Origin: Pelomonas asaccharophilus_A
Lineage (GTDB): Bacteria > Pseudomonadota > Gammaproteobacteria > Burkholderiales > Burkholderiaceae_C
Reading direction: 5' to 3'
Assembly (NCBI RefSeq): GCF_031458115.1
Contig: NZ_JAVDXV010000003.1
Location: 124,001-188,000 of the forward strand
DNA length: 64,000 bases
Below the pieces are notes generated by a model. The model made no database searches and was not told the DNA's origin. It worked only from the letters and a program-made list of their open reading frames with translations. A program made the position numbers and the translations under genes. Positions 26,556 to 35,651 of this stretch are shown one piece after another (the stretch's first letter is position 1; the number at the start of each line of letters is the position of its first letter).

Positions 26556-27086
26556 TCAGTCGATGTCGAAGTTGGCGCCATCCTCAAGCGAGCCAATGAA
26601 CGCCTCAAAGCTCGGTGCAACGGCCGTGATCTTGAAATCGAACTCTTGGTCTACATGCACAACTGAGGGATCACCCGCCGGTCCACAAGAGCGGTAGTCA
26701 AGGCAGAGCATGTCATGCCCGGCAGAGGGGCAGTCTGCGAAGTAAATCCCGATGTCCGGGTACCCCCACTCTTCTATCCAAAACTGGCTTCCGAAACTGC
26801 CGCAGAGAGAGTTCGCCTTCTCCCAGCCAATGGAATAGATACCGGTGATGGCCACATGGTCCTGAGCCCAGGACGTGGGCGCATCGGTTCTATGTGCTGT
26901 CTTGATCGGCATCCCCCCGTTCTGGTTGCCGGCCAGTGCTACGTAAGCTGCGGGCAACTTGTAGCCAAGGCGCTTCTCTACCTCAGCAAGAGTTTCAGCG
27001 TTAGGAGTGACGTCAACGTACTCGCGAGTCGCGTAGTCGGACGTTTTCCAGAACGAGGAAAAGTCGAAGCTTTCAAACGGCGGCAT
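26556..27086 (-). CDS. SMI1/KNR4 (SUKH) family protein
   Basis: A 176-residue SUKH-fold protein. The family's signature is clear: TPNAETLAEVEKRLGYKLPAAYVALAGNQNGG, then ITGIYSIGW, GYPDIGIYFADCPSAGHDMLCLDY and a VVHVDQE strand. Many SUKH proteins are immunity proteins against contact-dependent or polymorphic toxins. No toxin gene is next to it, so it is an orphan. Codon use is clearly less G/C-ending than in ilvD or the pyrimidine genes, consistent with acquisition. Confidence 0.85.
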   Translation of the reverse strand: MPPFESFDFSSFWKTSDYATREYVDVTPNAETLAEVEKRLGYKLPAAYVALAGNQNGGMPIKTAHRTDAPTSWAQDHVAITGIYSIGWEKANSLCGSFGSQFWIEEWGYPDIGIYFADCPSAGHDMLCLDYRSCGPAGDPSVVHVDQEFDFKITAVAPSFEAFIGSLEDGANFDID

Positions 27087-27228
27087 TCTCTACAGCGTCG
27101 GCAGGGGGAATTCGTACAGCGGCGGGCGTGACTGCATATTTCCGCTAAAGCTAACAAACTAGCCCCACCTGCCCGTGTCAGTGACTACTCGGGGGCTAGC
27201 AGCTTGACACACCAAGCAGCGCAGATGC

Positions 27229-28482
27229 TCAGCCCGCCCGCTCCAACATCGCCTGCAACAACACGTTGCACCCCGCCTCGATGTGCTCCGGCTTGGCGTC
27301 CTCGATCTCGTTGTGGCTGATGCCGTCCTTGCAGGGGATGAAGATCATGCCGGCCGGGGCCAGGCGGGCCATGTAGACGGCGTCGTGGCCGGCGCCCGAG
27401 ACCGCGCGCATGTTGCTGTAGCCCAGCGTGTCGGCGGCCTTCTGCACGGCGGCGATGCAGTCGGCGTGGAAGGGTTGGGCCGTGTAGGCGCTGACGGGCG
27501 TGATCTCGATGGGCAGGCCGCTCTCTTGCGACAGCTTCGCAGCGACCGCGCGGATGTCCGCATCCATCGCCTCGCACAGCGCGTCCGTCGCGTTGCGCAG
27601 GTCGATGCTGAACTTCACGCTGCCCGGGATGACGTTGCGGCTGTTGGGGTGCACCTGCACCATGCCCACCGTGCCGCGGCCGTGCGGCGGGTGACGGTGG
27701 GCGCAGGCGACCACTTCCTGCATCAGCTTGGTGGCCACCTGCAGCGCGTCCTTGCGCAGCGCCATCGGCGTGGGGCCGGCGTGGGCCTCCATGCCGGTGA
27801 CGACGCAGTCGTACCAGCGGATGCCCAGCACGCCGGTGACGACGCCGATGGTCTTGTCGTGGTCCTCCAGCACCGGGCCCTGTTCGATGTGGGTCTCGAA
27901 GTAGGCGCCGATGGGGTGGTCGCCGGGCTCCTGATCGCCGATGTAGCCGATGCGCTCCAGTTCTCCCTTCACCGTCTTGCCTTCGGTGTCGGTGGCCGCG
28001 TAGGCGTGCTCCAGCGTGAAGGCCTTGGCGAACACGCCCGAGCCCATCATGACGGGCACGAAGCGCGAGCCTTCCTCATTCGTCCAGAAGGCAACCTCGA
28101 TCGGCGCCTCGGTCTCGATGCCGTGGTCGTTCAACGTGCGCACGACCTCGATGCCGGCCAGCACGCCGTAGTTGCCATCGAACTTGCCGCCGGTGGGCTG
28201 GGTGTCGATGTGGCTGCCGGTCATGATGGGCGGCATGTTGCTCCGACCCGCGCGGCGCATGAAGACGTTGCCGATCTTGTCGATGGTGACCGTCATGCCG
28301 GCCTCGCGTGCCCAGCGCGTGACGAGGTCGCGGCCCTGCTTGTCGAGGTCGGTCAGCGTCAGGCGGCAGACGCCGCCTTTCTCGGTGGCACCGATCTGCG
28401 CCAGTTCCATCAGCGAGTCCCACAGGCGTTGGCCGTTGACGCGCAGCTTCGTGATGTCGGGTTTGGTGGTGGGCATGTCCAT
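27229..28482 (-). CDS. N-carbamoyl-beta-alanine amidohydrolase (beta-ureidopropionase), M20 family
   Basis: A 417-residue M20-type zinc amidohydrolase converting N-carbamoyl-beta-alanine to beta-alanine, CO2 and ammonia, the third step of reductive uracil breakdown. Metal and substrate motifs: GSHIDTQPTGGKFDGNYG, NEEGSRF, HIEQGPVLE and the VSGAGHDAVYMA segment. AllC and hydantoinase-type carbamoylases are close relatives; the operon with dihydropyrimidinase decides the assignment. An AGGAG site precedes ATG 28482. It is the last gene of the operon. Confidence 0.9.
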   Translation of the reverse strand: MDMPTTKPDITKLRVNGQRLWDSLMELAQIGATEKGGVCRLTLTDLDKQGRDLVTRWAREAGMTVTIDKIGNVFMRRAGRSNMPPIMTGSHIDTQPTGGKFDGNYGVLAGIEVVRTLNDHGIETEAPIEVAFWTNEEGSRFVPVMMGSGVFAKAFTLEHAYAATDTEGKTVKGELERIGYIGDQEPGDHPIGAYFETHIEQGPVLEDHDKTIGVVTGVLGIRWYDCVVTGMEAHAGPTPMALRKDALQVATKLMQEVVACAHRHPPHGRGTVGMVQVHPNSRNVIPGSVKFSIDLRNATDALCEAMDADIRAVAAKLSQESGLPIEITPVSAYTAQPFHADCIAAVQKAADTLGYSNMRAVSGAGHDAVYMARLAPAGMIFIPCKDGISHNEIEDAKPEHIEAGCNVLLQAMLERAG

Positions 28483-28493
28483 GAAGTGCTCCT

Positions 28494-29939
28494 TCAACGA
28501 GCGACCGCAGTCGGCATCAGGTCCGCTGCGCGTTTGGCGGCGGCGTCGAACTGCGGGCCGAACGGCGGGCGCTTCAGGTAGCGGCCGGTGCCGGGTTCGG
28601 CGCGCAGTTCGCCACGCGCGAACACGACGCGGCCTTGCGAGATCGTGTGGCTGGGAATGCCGCGCACGGTGCGGCCCTCGAAGATGTTGAAGTCGTTCTT
28701 CGAGAACTGCGTCTTGGCGCTCAGCGTCTTGATGCCGGCAGGGTCCCACAGCACGAGGTCGGCATCCGCGCCTTCGGCGATGACGCCCTTGCGCGGGTAC
28801 ATGTTGAACAGCTTGGCCGCGTTGGCCGATGTGATGGCGACGAACTCGCTGGGCGTGAGCCGCCCGGAGTTGACGCCGGCGTCCCACAGCACGGCCATGC
28901 GTTCCTCGACACCGCCGCAGCCGTTGGGGATCTTGGCGAAGTTGTCCTTGCCGGCGGCCTTCTGCTCGGCGCAGAAGGTGCAGTGGTCGGTGGCCGTCGT
29001 GTGCAGCTGGCCGCTCTGCAGGCCGCGCCACAGGAATTCCTGGTGGATCTTGGGGCGGAAGGGCGGGCTCATCACATAGGCCGCGGCCTTGTTGAAGTCG
29101 GTGTCGCGGTAGACGCTGTCGTCGATCAGCAGATGGCCGGCCAGTACCTCGCCGTAGACACGCTGGCCGCGGGCGCGCGCTCGCGCAATCGCCTCGGCGC
29201 TCTCGATGCACGACACATGCACGATGTAGATCGGCACGCCCAGCACGTCGGCAATCGCGATGGCGCGGTTGGCGGCTTCGCCTTCGACCATCGGCGGGCG
29301 CGACATCGGGTGACCTTCCGGTCCGGTGATGCCCATCTTGGCGACCTCGGCCTGCAACAGGTAGACCAGCTCGCCGTTCTCGGCGTGGACGGTCGGCATG
29401 GCGCCCAGTTCGAGCGCACGCTTGAAGCTGTTCACCAGCGTCTCGTCGTCGCACATGATGGCGTTCTTGTAGGCCATGAAGTGCTTGAAGCTGTTCACGC
29501 CTTCCTCTCGCACCAGGGTCCCCATGTCGGCGTGCACCTGCTCGCTCCACCACGTCACGGCGACGTGGAAGGCGTAGTCGGCGGCGCTCTTCTCGGCCCA
29601 GCCGCGCCACTGCCGGTAGGCGTCCATCAGCGGCTGCTGCGGATTGGGGATGACGAAGTCGATGATGCTGGTGGTGCCGCCCGCCAGCGCGGCCGCCGTG
29701 CCGGTGAAGAAATCGTCCTGCGTGACCGTGCCCATGAAGGGCAGCTGCATGTGGGTGTGCGGGTCGATGCCGCCGGGGATCAGGTACTGGCCAGTGCCAT
29801 CCAGCGTCGTCGTGCCGGTGGGCGCCTCGCGAGCGGCGCGCTCGCCCATCGCGGCGATGCGGCCATCGACACAGAGGACATCGGTGCGTGATTCGGCGTC
29901 GGCGTTGACGACGACCGCGCCGCGGATCAAGAGACTCAT
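28494..29939 (-). CDS. hydA: Dihydropyrimidinase (D-hydantoinase)
   Basis: A 481-residue cyclic amidohydrolase that opens dihydrouracil/dihydrothymine to the N-carbamoyl amino acid. Motifs: GGIDPHTHMQ metal site, the carbamylated Lys in FKHFMAYKN, HAENGE, IVHVSC, and the Asp in TATDHCTF. It overlaps the NCS1 permease gene by four bases and is followed 11 bases later by the beta-ureidopropionase gene. Confidence 0.95.
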   Translation of the reverse strand: MSLLIRGAVVVNADAESRTDVLCVDGRIAAMGERAAREAPTGTTTLDGTGQYLIPGGIDPHTHMQLPFMGTVTQDDFFTGTAAALAGGTTSIIDFVIPNPQQPLMDAYRQWRGWAEKSAADYAFHVAVTWWSEQVHADMGTLVREEGVNSFKHFMAYKNAIMCDDETLVNSFKRALELGAMPTVHAENGELVYLLQAEVAKMGITGPEGHPMSRPPMVEGEAANRAIAIADVLGVPIYIVHVSCIESAEAIARARARGQRVYGEVLAGHLLIDDSVYRDTDFNKAAAYVMSPPFRPKIHQEFLWRGLQSGQLHTTATDHCTFCAEQKAAGKDNFAKIPNGCGGVEERMAVLWDAGVNSGRLTPSEFVAITSANAAKLFNMYPRKGVIAEGADADLVLWDPAGIKTLSAKTQFSKNDFNIFEGRTVRGIPSHTISQGRVVFARGELRAEPGTGRYLKRPPFGPQFDAAAKRAADLMPTAVAR

Positions 29940-31366
29940 GCGTGTGCTCCTTGTGCTGCCGTCTGCCGCGGCATGCTGAAGAAATAGACCGCGCCCGACA
30001 CGGCCAGGCTGAAGAACCAGCCAAAGCTGAACAGCGTGACCAGTGCCGGCGCGACGGCCGACTTGTCCAGCACGCCCGACACCACCAGATAGCCCGGCAG
30101 GCAGGGCAGCACGCCCAACAGCAGCGCGACGATGGCGCGGACGTTCCAGCCGCCGCTGTACTCGTACTCGCCGCCGCGGCGGTAGAGGTCGGTGCTGTTC
30201 AGCTCGGTGCGGCGGATCAGGTAGTAGTCGGTCAGCAGGATGCCGGCGATGGCGCCGAGCAGCGTTCCATAGCCGCCCAGCCACGTGAACAGATAACCGC
30301 CCGACGTGGCCAGCAGCTTCCAGGGCATGAACAGCAGGCCGATGACGGCGGCGATCAGCCCGCCCATGCGGAAGCTGATCTTGCTGGGCGCCAGCTGCGA
30401 GAAGTCGTAGCTGGGGGACACGAGGTTGGCGGCCACGTTGGTCGTCAAGTTGGCCAGCAGGATGACCAGCAGGCCGATGCCCGCGGCCACCGGACCCATC
30501 TTGGCCAGCAGCGCATCGGGAAACAGCTCGGCCTTGCCGTACAGGATGGCACTCGCCGAGAAGCCGATGACACCCACCATGGAGAACAGCGCCATCGGCA
30601 CCGGCAGGCCGATGGCTTGGCCGACGACCTGGTCGCGCTGCGTCTTCGCGAAGCGCGTGAAGTCGGGGATGTTCAGCGCGAGGGTCGCCCAGAAGCCCAC
30701 CAGCCCGGTCAGCGCGGCCAGCGAGTTGGGGCCGCCTGGCACCTCCTTGGCGGGCAGGCCGAACAGCTGGGCGCTGGGCACGCTCATCATCAGCCAGACC
30801 ACCAGCGCCGCGGACGCGCCGATCATCAGCGGCGCCGCGATGACCTCCAGCAAGCGGATGGACTCGGTGCCGCGCCAGATGAACCACAGGTGCAGCGCCC
30901 AGAACGCGATGAAGCAGGCGAACTGCGACGTGCTGATGGTCTCGCCCGCGGCCGGCGCGGCGAGGCCGAAACCCAGCACGTTCAAGAAGCTGTGCAGCGC
31001 CAGCGCGCCGAAATAGCAGTTGATGGAGAACCAGCCGCAGGCCACCAGCCCGCGCAGCACGGCCGGCAGGCTGGCACCCTTCACGCCGAAGGACGCTCGC
31101 GCCAGCACCGGGAACGGGATGCCGTGCTTGGGCCCCACACGGCCGATCAGCACCATGGGAATCAGCACGATGAGGTTGGCCAGCAGCACCAGCCACACGG
31201 CCTGCTGCCAGCTGAAGCCCTGGTCCAGCATGGAGCTGGCCATCGTGTAGGTGGGCACGCACACCACCATGCCCACCCACAGCGCGGCGAAGTCCTTCCA
31301 GCCCCAGGTTCGCTGGGCGGATGTCGTGGGCACGAGATCGTGATTGCTCAGCGAGGGGTCTGTCAT
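29936..31366 (-). CDS. NCS1-family nucleobase/hydantoin permease
   Basis: A 476-residue, about 12-helix NCS1 cation symporter. The N-terminal signature NHDLVPTTSAQRTWGWKDFAALWVG and the helix with GIPFPVLARASFGVKGA are typical. In this operon the substrate is probably uracil, thymine or a hydantoin. The stop overlaps the start of the dihydropyrimidinase gene (ATGA). It is 18 bases after mmsA. Confidence 0.92.
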   Translation of the reverse strand: MTDPSLSNHDLVPTTSAQRTWGWKDFAALWVGMVVCVPTYTMASSMLDQGFSWQQAVWLVLLANLIVLIPMVLIGRVGPKHGIPFPVLARASFGVKGASLPAVLRGLVACGWFSINCYFGALALHSFLNVLGFGLAAPAAGETISTSQFACFIAFWALHLWFIWRGTESIRLLEVIAAPLMIGASAALVVWLMMSVPSAQLFGLPAKEVPGGPNSLAALTGLVGFWATLALNIPDFTRFAKTQRDQVVGQAIGLPVPMALFSMVGVIGFSASAILYGKAELFPDALLAKMGPVAAGIGLLVILLANLTTNVAANLVSPSYDFSQLAPSKISFRMGGLIAAVIGLLFMPWKLLATSGGYLFTWLGGYGTLLGAIAGILLTDYYLIRRTELNSTDLYRRGGEYEYSGGWNVRAIVALLLGVLPCLPGYLVVSGVLDKSAVAPALVTLFSFGWFFSLAVSGAVYFFSMPRQTAAQGAHA

Positions 31367-31384
31367 GGTCTGCTTCCAGTGAGG

Positions 31385-32884
31385 TTAGGTGTTCTGCGGG
31401 AAAGCAAATTGCGGACCCTTGGGGGTCGAGTCCGGCCAGCGTTGCATGACGGCCTTGTGGCGCGTGTAGAAGCGGATGGCCTCGGGGCCGTAGGCGTGGT
31501 GGTCGCCGAACAGGCTGCGCTTCCAGCCGCCGAAGCTGTTGAAGGCCATGGGCACCGGCAGCGGCACGTTGACGCCCACCATGCCCACCTGGATGTGGTG
31601 CACGAACTCGCGCGCCACGTGGCCGTCGCGCGTGAAGATGGCGACGCCGTTCGCATATTCGTTGGCTTCGATGAGCGCGAGCGCCGCGGCGAGGTCGGGC
31701 ACGCGGACGATGCACAGCACGGGGCCGAAGATCTCTTCCGAGTAGCAGCTCATGTCGGCGCTGACGCCATCGAGGATGGTGCCGCCGACGAAGAAGCCGT
31801 CCTCATGGCCCGGCACACGCAGGCCGCGGCCGTCGACCACCGCCTTGGCGCCGGCTTCAACGCCTTCGGCTATCAGCCGCTCCACGCGCTGCTGCGACGC
31901 GCGCGTGATCAACGGGCCCATCTCGGCGCCGGGCTCGTGGCCTTCGCCGATCTTCAGCGCCTTGACCTTGGGGGCCAGGGCGGCGACCAGCTTGTCACCC
32001 ACATCGCCCACGGCCACCGCCACGGAGATCGCCATGCAGCGCTCGCCGGCCGAGCCATAGGCCGCGCCCATCAGCGCATCCACCGCGCCGTCGAGGTCGG
32101 CATCGGGCATGACGACCATGTGGTTCTTCGCGCCGCCCAGCGCCTGCACGCGCTTGCCATGGGCCGTGCCCACCTTGTAGATGTGCTCGGCCACCGGCGT
32201 GGAGCCGACGAAGCTGACGGCCGCGATGCCGGGGTGGGCCAGGATGGCGTCGACGATGTCCTTGTCGCCCTGGATGACGCTGAAGATGCCGTCCGGCAGG
32301 CCGGCTTCCTGCAGCCAGCGCGCCATCAGCAGCGACGACGACGGATCGCGCTCGCTGGGCTTCAGGATGAAGGCGTTGCCGCAGCCTATGGCCAGCGGGT
32401 ACATCCACATGGGCACCATGGCAGGGAAGTTGAACGGCGTGATGCCGGCCACCACGCCCAGCGGCTGGCGCATGCTCCAGGCGTCCATGCCACGCGCGAT
32501 CTGCTCGGTGTACTCGCCCTTCAGCAACTGCGGCATGGCGGTCGCGAACTCGACGACCTCGATGCCGCGCGCCACCTCGCCGATCGCGTCGGGCAGGGTC
32601 TTGCCGTGCTCGCGCACGATGGCCTCGGCCAGCAGCTCGCGGCGTTCCTGCAGGATGGTGAGGAACTTGAACAGCACGCGGGCGCGGGCCAGCGGCGGCG
32701 TCTGGCTCCAGGCCTTGGCGGCCTGCGTGGCCGATGCCACGGCAGCGTCCAGATCCGCCACGCTGCCCAGCAGCAGCTGGCCTTGCACTTGGCCGGTGGC
32801 GGGGTTGTAGATGGCCTGCTGACGGTCTCCGCTGCCGTGTGACACGGCGCCGTTGATCCAGTGGCCCACTTCGTAGTGGCTCAT
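31385..32884 (-). CDS. mmsA: CoA-acylating methylmalonate/malonate-semialdehyde dehydrogenase
   Basis: A 499-residue aldehyde dehydrogenase of the MMSDH type (MSHYEVGHWINGAV start; ITPFNFPAMVPMWMYPLAI; catalytic Cys in SAGERCMAIS). It turns malonate semialdehyde into acetyl-CoA, the last step of uracil breakdown, or methylmalonate semialdehyde into propionyl-CoA from thymine. Placement between preA and the permease supports this role. The transaminase that would supply malonate semialdehyde from beta-alanine is not in the operon. Confidence 0.93.
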   Translation of the reverse strand: MSHYEVGHWINGAVSHGSGDRQQAIYNPATGQVQGQLLLGSVADLDAAVASATQAAKAWSQTPPLARARVLFKFLTILQERRELLAEAIVREHGKTLPDAIGEVARGIEVVEFATAMPQLLKGEYTEQIARGMDAWSMRQPLGVVAGITPFNFPAMVPMWMYPLAIGCGNAFILKPSERDPSSSLLMARWLQEAGLPDGIFSVIQGDKDIVDAILAHPGIAAVSFVGSTPVAEHIYKVGTAHGKRVQALGGAKNHMVVMPDADLDGAVDALMGAAYGSAGERCMAISVAVAVGDVGDKLVAALAPKVKALKIGEGHEPGAEMGPLITRASQQRVERLIAEGVEAGAKAVVDGRGLRVPGHEDGFFVGGTILDGVSADMSCYSEEIFGPVLCIVRVPDLAAALALIEANEYANGVAIFTRDGHVAREFVHHIQVGMVGVNVPLPVPMAFNSFGGWKRSLFGDHHAYGPEAIRFYTRHKAVMQRWPDSTPKGPQFAFPQNT

Positions 32885-32897
32885 GAGGTCTCTTCCT

Positions 32898-34205
32898 TCA
32901 GGCGCACCCGGCCCGCATCGGGTTGTTCGGGTGCTCGGTCCAGTTCAGCGTGCTGCCGTCCATGACGCGGCCGGTGCGGGCATCGGTCTCGCCGACTTGC
33001 AACTTGCGCATCGAGATGGTGCCAGGGACCGGGCAGATCGACACGCAGAGATTGCATCCCACGCATTCCGCGTCGTTGACGTGGAAGTGCCGCTTGCCAT
33101 CCTTGGTGGCAAAGATGGCCTGGTGCGAGGTGTCTTCGCAGACGACGTGACAGCGGCCGCACTGGATGCAGCTGTCCTGGTCTATGACCGCCTTCTCGAC
33201 GTAGTTCAGGTTCAGCTGGTTCCAGTTCTTCACGGTCGGCACGGCGCGGCCGCGGAAGTCGTCCAGCGACGCATAGCCTTTCTCGTCCATGAAGTTGCTC
33301 AAGCCCGAGCACATGTCCTGCACGATCTTGAAGCCGTAGACCATGGCGGCGGTACACACCTGCACCGTGCCGCAGCCCATGGCGATGAACTCGGCCGCGT
33401 CGCGCCAGGTGCTGATGCCGCCGATGCCGCTCAGCGGCAGGCCGGCCGTGGCCGGGTCGCGGGCGATCTCAGCCACCATGTTCAAAGCGATGGGCTTCAC
33501 GGCCGGGCCGCAGTAGCCGCCGTGCGAGCCCAGGCCATCGGTGACCGGGCTCATGGTCATGCGGTCCAGGTCCACGCCCATCACGGAGTTGATGGTGTTG
33601 ATGAGGCTGACCGCGTCGGCGCCGCCCGCCTTGGCCGCGCGCGCCGGGTGGCGCACATCGGTGATGTTGGGCGTGAGCTTCACGATGACGGGCATCTTCG
33701 TGTGTTTCTTGCACCACTCGGTGACCTGCTGGATGTACTCGGGCACCTGGCCCACGGCGGAGCCCATGCCGCGCTCGCTCATGCCGTGCGGGCAGCCGAA
33801 GTTCAGCTCCACACCGTCGGCGCCGGTGTCGGCCACGCGGGTGAGGATGTTGCGCCAGGCCAGCTCGTTGACGGGCACCATCAGGCTCACCACCATCGCA
33901 CGGTCCGGGAAGTCGCGCTTCACGCGCGCTATCTCGTCCAGGTTGGTCTGCAGCGGCCGGTCGGAGATCAGCTCGATGTTGTTGAAGCCGATGACGCGGC
34001 GGTCCTGGCTCCACAGCGTCGCGTAGCGCGGGCCGTTGACGTTGACCACCGGCGGGTCCTCGCCCAGCGTCTTCCAGACCACGCCGCCCCAGCCCGCCTC
34101 GAAGGCGCGGCGCACGTTGATCTCCTTGTCGGTGGGCGGCGCCGACGCCAGCCAGAACGGGTTGGGGCTCTTGATGCCCAGGAAGTTGGTGTTCAGGTCA
34201 GCCAT
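32898..34205 (-). CDS. preA: NAD-dependent dihydropyrimidine dehydrogenase, subunit PreA
   Basis: A 435-residue FMN-binding TIM-barrel (dihydroorotate-dehydrogenase-like) with two C-terminal 4Fe-4S motifs (CIQCGRCHVVC and CVGCNLCVSICPVPG). With PreT it reduces uracil and thymine to the 5,6-dihydro compounds. The N-terminal GIKSPNPFWLASAPPTDK and the active-site ELNFGCPHGMSERGMG are typical. It overlaps preT by eight bases. Confidence 0.95.
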   Translation of the reverse strand: MADLNTNFLGIKSPNPFWLASAPPTDKEINVRRAFEAGWGGVVWKTLGEDPPVVNVNGPRYATLWSQDRRVIGFNNIELISDRPLQTNLDEIARVKRDFPDRAMVVSLMVPVNELAWRNILTRVADTGADGVELNFGCPHGMSERGMGSAVGQVPEYIQQVTEWCKKHTKMPVIVKLTPNITDVRHPARAAKAGGADAVSLINTINSVMGVDLDRMTMSPVTDGLGSHGGYCGPAVKPIALNMVAEIARDPATAGLPLSGIGGISTWRDAAEFIAMGCGTVQVCTAAMVYGFKIVQDMCSGLSNFMDEKGYASLDDFRGRAVPTVKNWNQLNLNYVEKAVIDQDSCIQCGRCHVVCEDTSHQAIFATKDGKRHFHVNDAECVGCNLCVSICPVPGTISMRKLQVGETDARTGRVMDGSTLNWTEHPNNPMRAGCA

Positions 34206-35544
34206 GGGCCCCCCCCGTCAGAACAGCGTGAATGGACTCGGCGGCGCGTTTGCCGTGCTCGACAGCCTCCACCGTCAGGTCGCGGCCACCGTGTCTGCAG
34301 TCGCCGCCGGCCCAGACGCGGGCCAAGCTGGTGCGGTATTGCGCGTCGGTCTTGATGCGGCCGCCCTCCAGCGCGATGGCCGCGCCGGCCGGCTGGGATT
34401 CGTAGGTCTGGCCGATGGCGCGCAACACCATGTCGGCCTCGATGAAGAACTGCTCGCCGGTGTCGACCAGCTTGCCGCCTTCAAGGGCCGTCGCCGCGAA
34501 GCGCATGCCGCGCAGCACGCCGCCGGACGCCTCGGCAGACAGCGGCCGCGCCCAGCAGCGGATGGTCACGCCGTTGGTCTGCGCCCAGTGCTGCTCGTGC
34601 GTGGACGCCGACAGTCCGTCAGGGCCGCGGCGGTAGACCATGGTGACCTGCTCGGCACCCAGCAGGCGGCTTTGCACGGCGGCGTCCACGGCGGTCATGC
34701 CGCCGCCGATGACGACCACCTTGCGGCCCACGCTCACGTCCGACGGCGGGCTTTGGCGCAGCTCGGCGATGAAGTCCACCGCATTGCGCAGGCCGGCCAA
34801 CTCGGGCTCGGCAATGCCCAGCGCGTTGACGCCGGCGAGCCCCAAGCCCAGGAAGACCGCGTCGTATGCGGAGAGCAGGCCGTCGAGCGTGATGTCGCGG
34901 CCGAGTCGACAGTTCAGTTTGGGTTCGATGCCGCCGATGCTCAGCAGCCAGTCGATTTCCTTCTGCGCGAAGCCGCCGGCCACCTTGTAGGTCGCCAAGC
35001 CGTACTCGTTCAGGCCGCCCAGCTTGTCGTGGGCGTCGAACAGCGCCACGTCATGGCCGCGGCGGGCCAGGCCGTGGGCCGCGGCCAGCCCGGCCGGGCC
35101 GGCACCCACCACGGCCACGCGCTTACCCGTTGCTGCGGCGCGTTCGAACAACGGCTTGGCTCCGGGAGTGGCGAAGTGACCCTCCACCGCATAGCGCTGC
35201 AGCAGGCCGATTTCCACCGGCTTGTTCTCGTTGGTGTTGCGCACGCAGGCCTGCTCGCACAACACCTCGGTGGGGCAGACGCGGGCGCACATGCCGCCCA
35301 GCGGGTTGGCCGTCAGGATGGCCTCGGCCGCGCCACGCACGTTGTCCTGCGCCACGCGCTGGATGAAGGCCGGGATGTCTATGCCCGTGGGGCAGGCCGT
35401 CTGGCAGGGGGCCGCATAGCAGTAGTAGCAGCGCTCGGCCTCGATCAGGGCCTGCGTGCGGTTCAGCGGCGGGTGCGCATCGGTGAAGTTGCGCTCGTAG
35501 TCATCGGGGGCCAGTCGGCCGGACTTCAGATCTGCAAGGTCCAC
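34198..35544 (-). CDS. preT: NAD-dependent dihydropyrimidine dehydrogenase, subunit PreT
   Basis: A 448-residue glutamate-synthase-small-subunit-like FAD/NAD oxidoreductase. N-terminal iron-sulfur Cys residues are seen in AERCYYCYAAPCQTACPTGIDIP and ANPLGGMCARVCPTEVLCEQACVR; the FAD site is VAVVGAGPAGLAAAHGLARRG and the pyridine-nucleotide site VVVIGGGMTAVDAA. It passes electrons from NADH to PreA. GTG 35544 with GGAG six bases upstream is chosen over an in-frame TTG at 35571. It is the first gene of the pyrimidine operon. Confidence 0.93.
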   Translation of the reverse strand: MDLADLKSGRLAPDDYERNFTDAHPPLNRTQALIEAERCYYCYAAPCQTACPTGIDIPAFIQRVAQDNVRGAAEAILTANPLGGMCARVCPTEVLCEQACVRNTNENKPVEIGLLQRYAVEGHFATPGAKPLFERAAATGKRVAVVGAGPAGLAAAHGLARRGHDVALFDAHDKLGGLNEYGLATYKVAGGFAQKEIDWLLSIGGIEPKLNCRLGRDITLDGLLSAYDAVFLGLGLAGVNALGIAEPELAGLRNAVDFIAELRQSPPSDVSVGRKVVVIGGGMTAVDAAVQSRLLGAEQVTMVYRRGPDGLSASTHEQHWAQTNGVTIRCWARPLSAEASGGVLRGMRFAATALEGGKLVDTGEQFFIEADMVLRAIGQTYESQPAGAAIALEGGRIKTDAQYRTSLARVWAGGDCRHGGRDLTVEAVEHGKRAAESIHAVLTGGAHG

Positions 35545-35651
35545 GGGATTCTCCGAGTGGAAAACAAGCAAACATTACTACCCTGTAAAACTTGACCGAA
35601 GCGTAAAAACCCGCAGCAAGCACTTGGTGCGTGCCCGTCAGAATGCGGTGC

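Noticed and set aside
29942..32842. A 966-codon plus-strand open frame opposite the pyrimidine operon
   Set aside because: It is antisense to the permease, mmsA and dihydropyrimidinase genes, is dominated by Ala, Gly, His, Gln and Arg, and matches no protein pattern; long antisense frames are expected at this G/C content.
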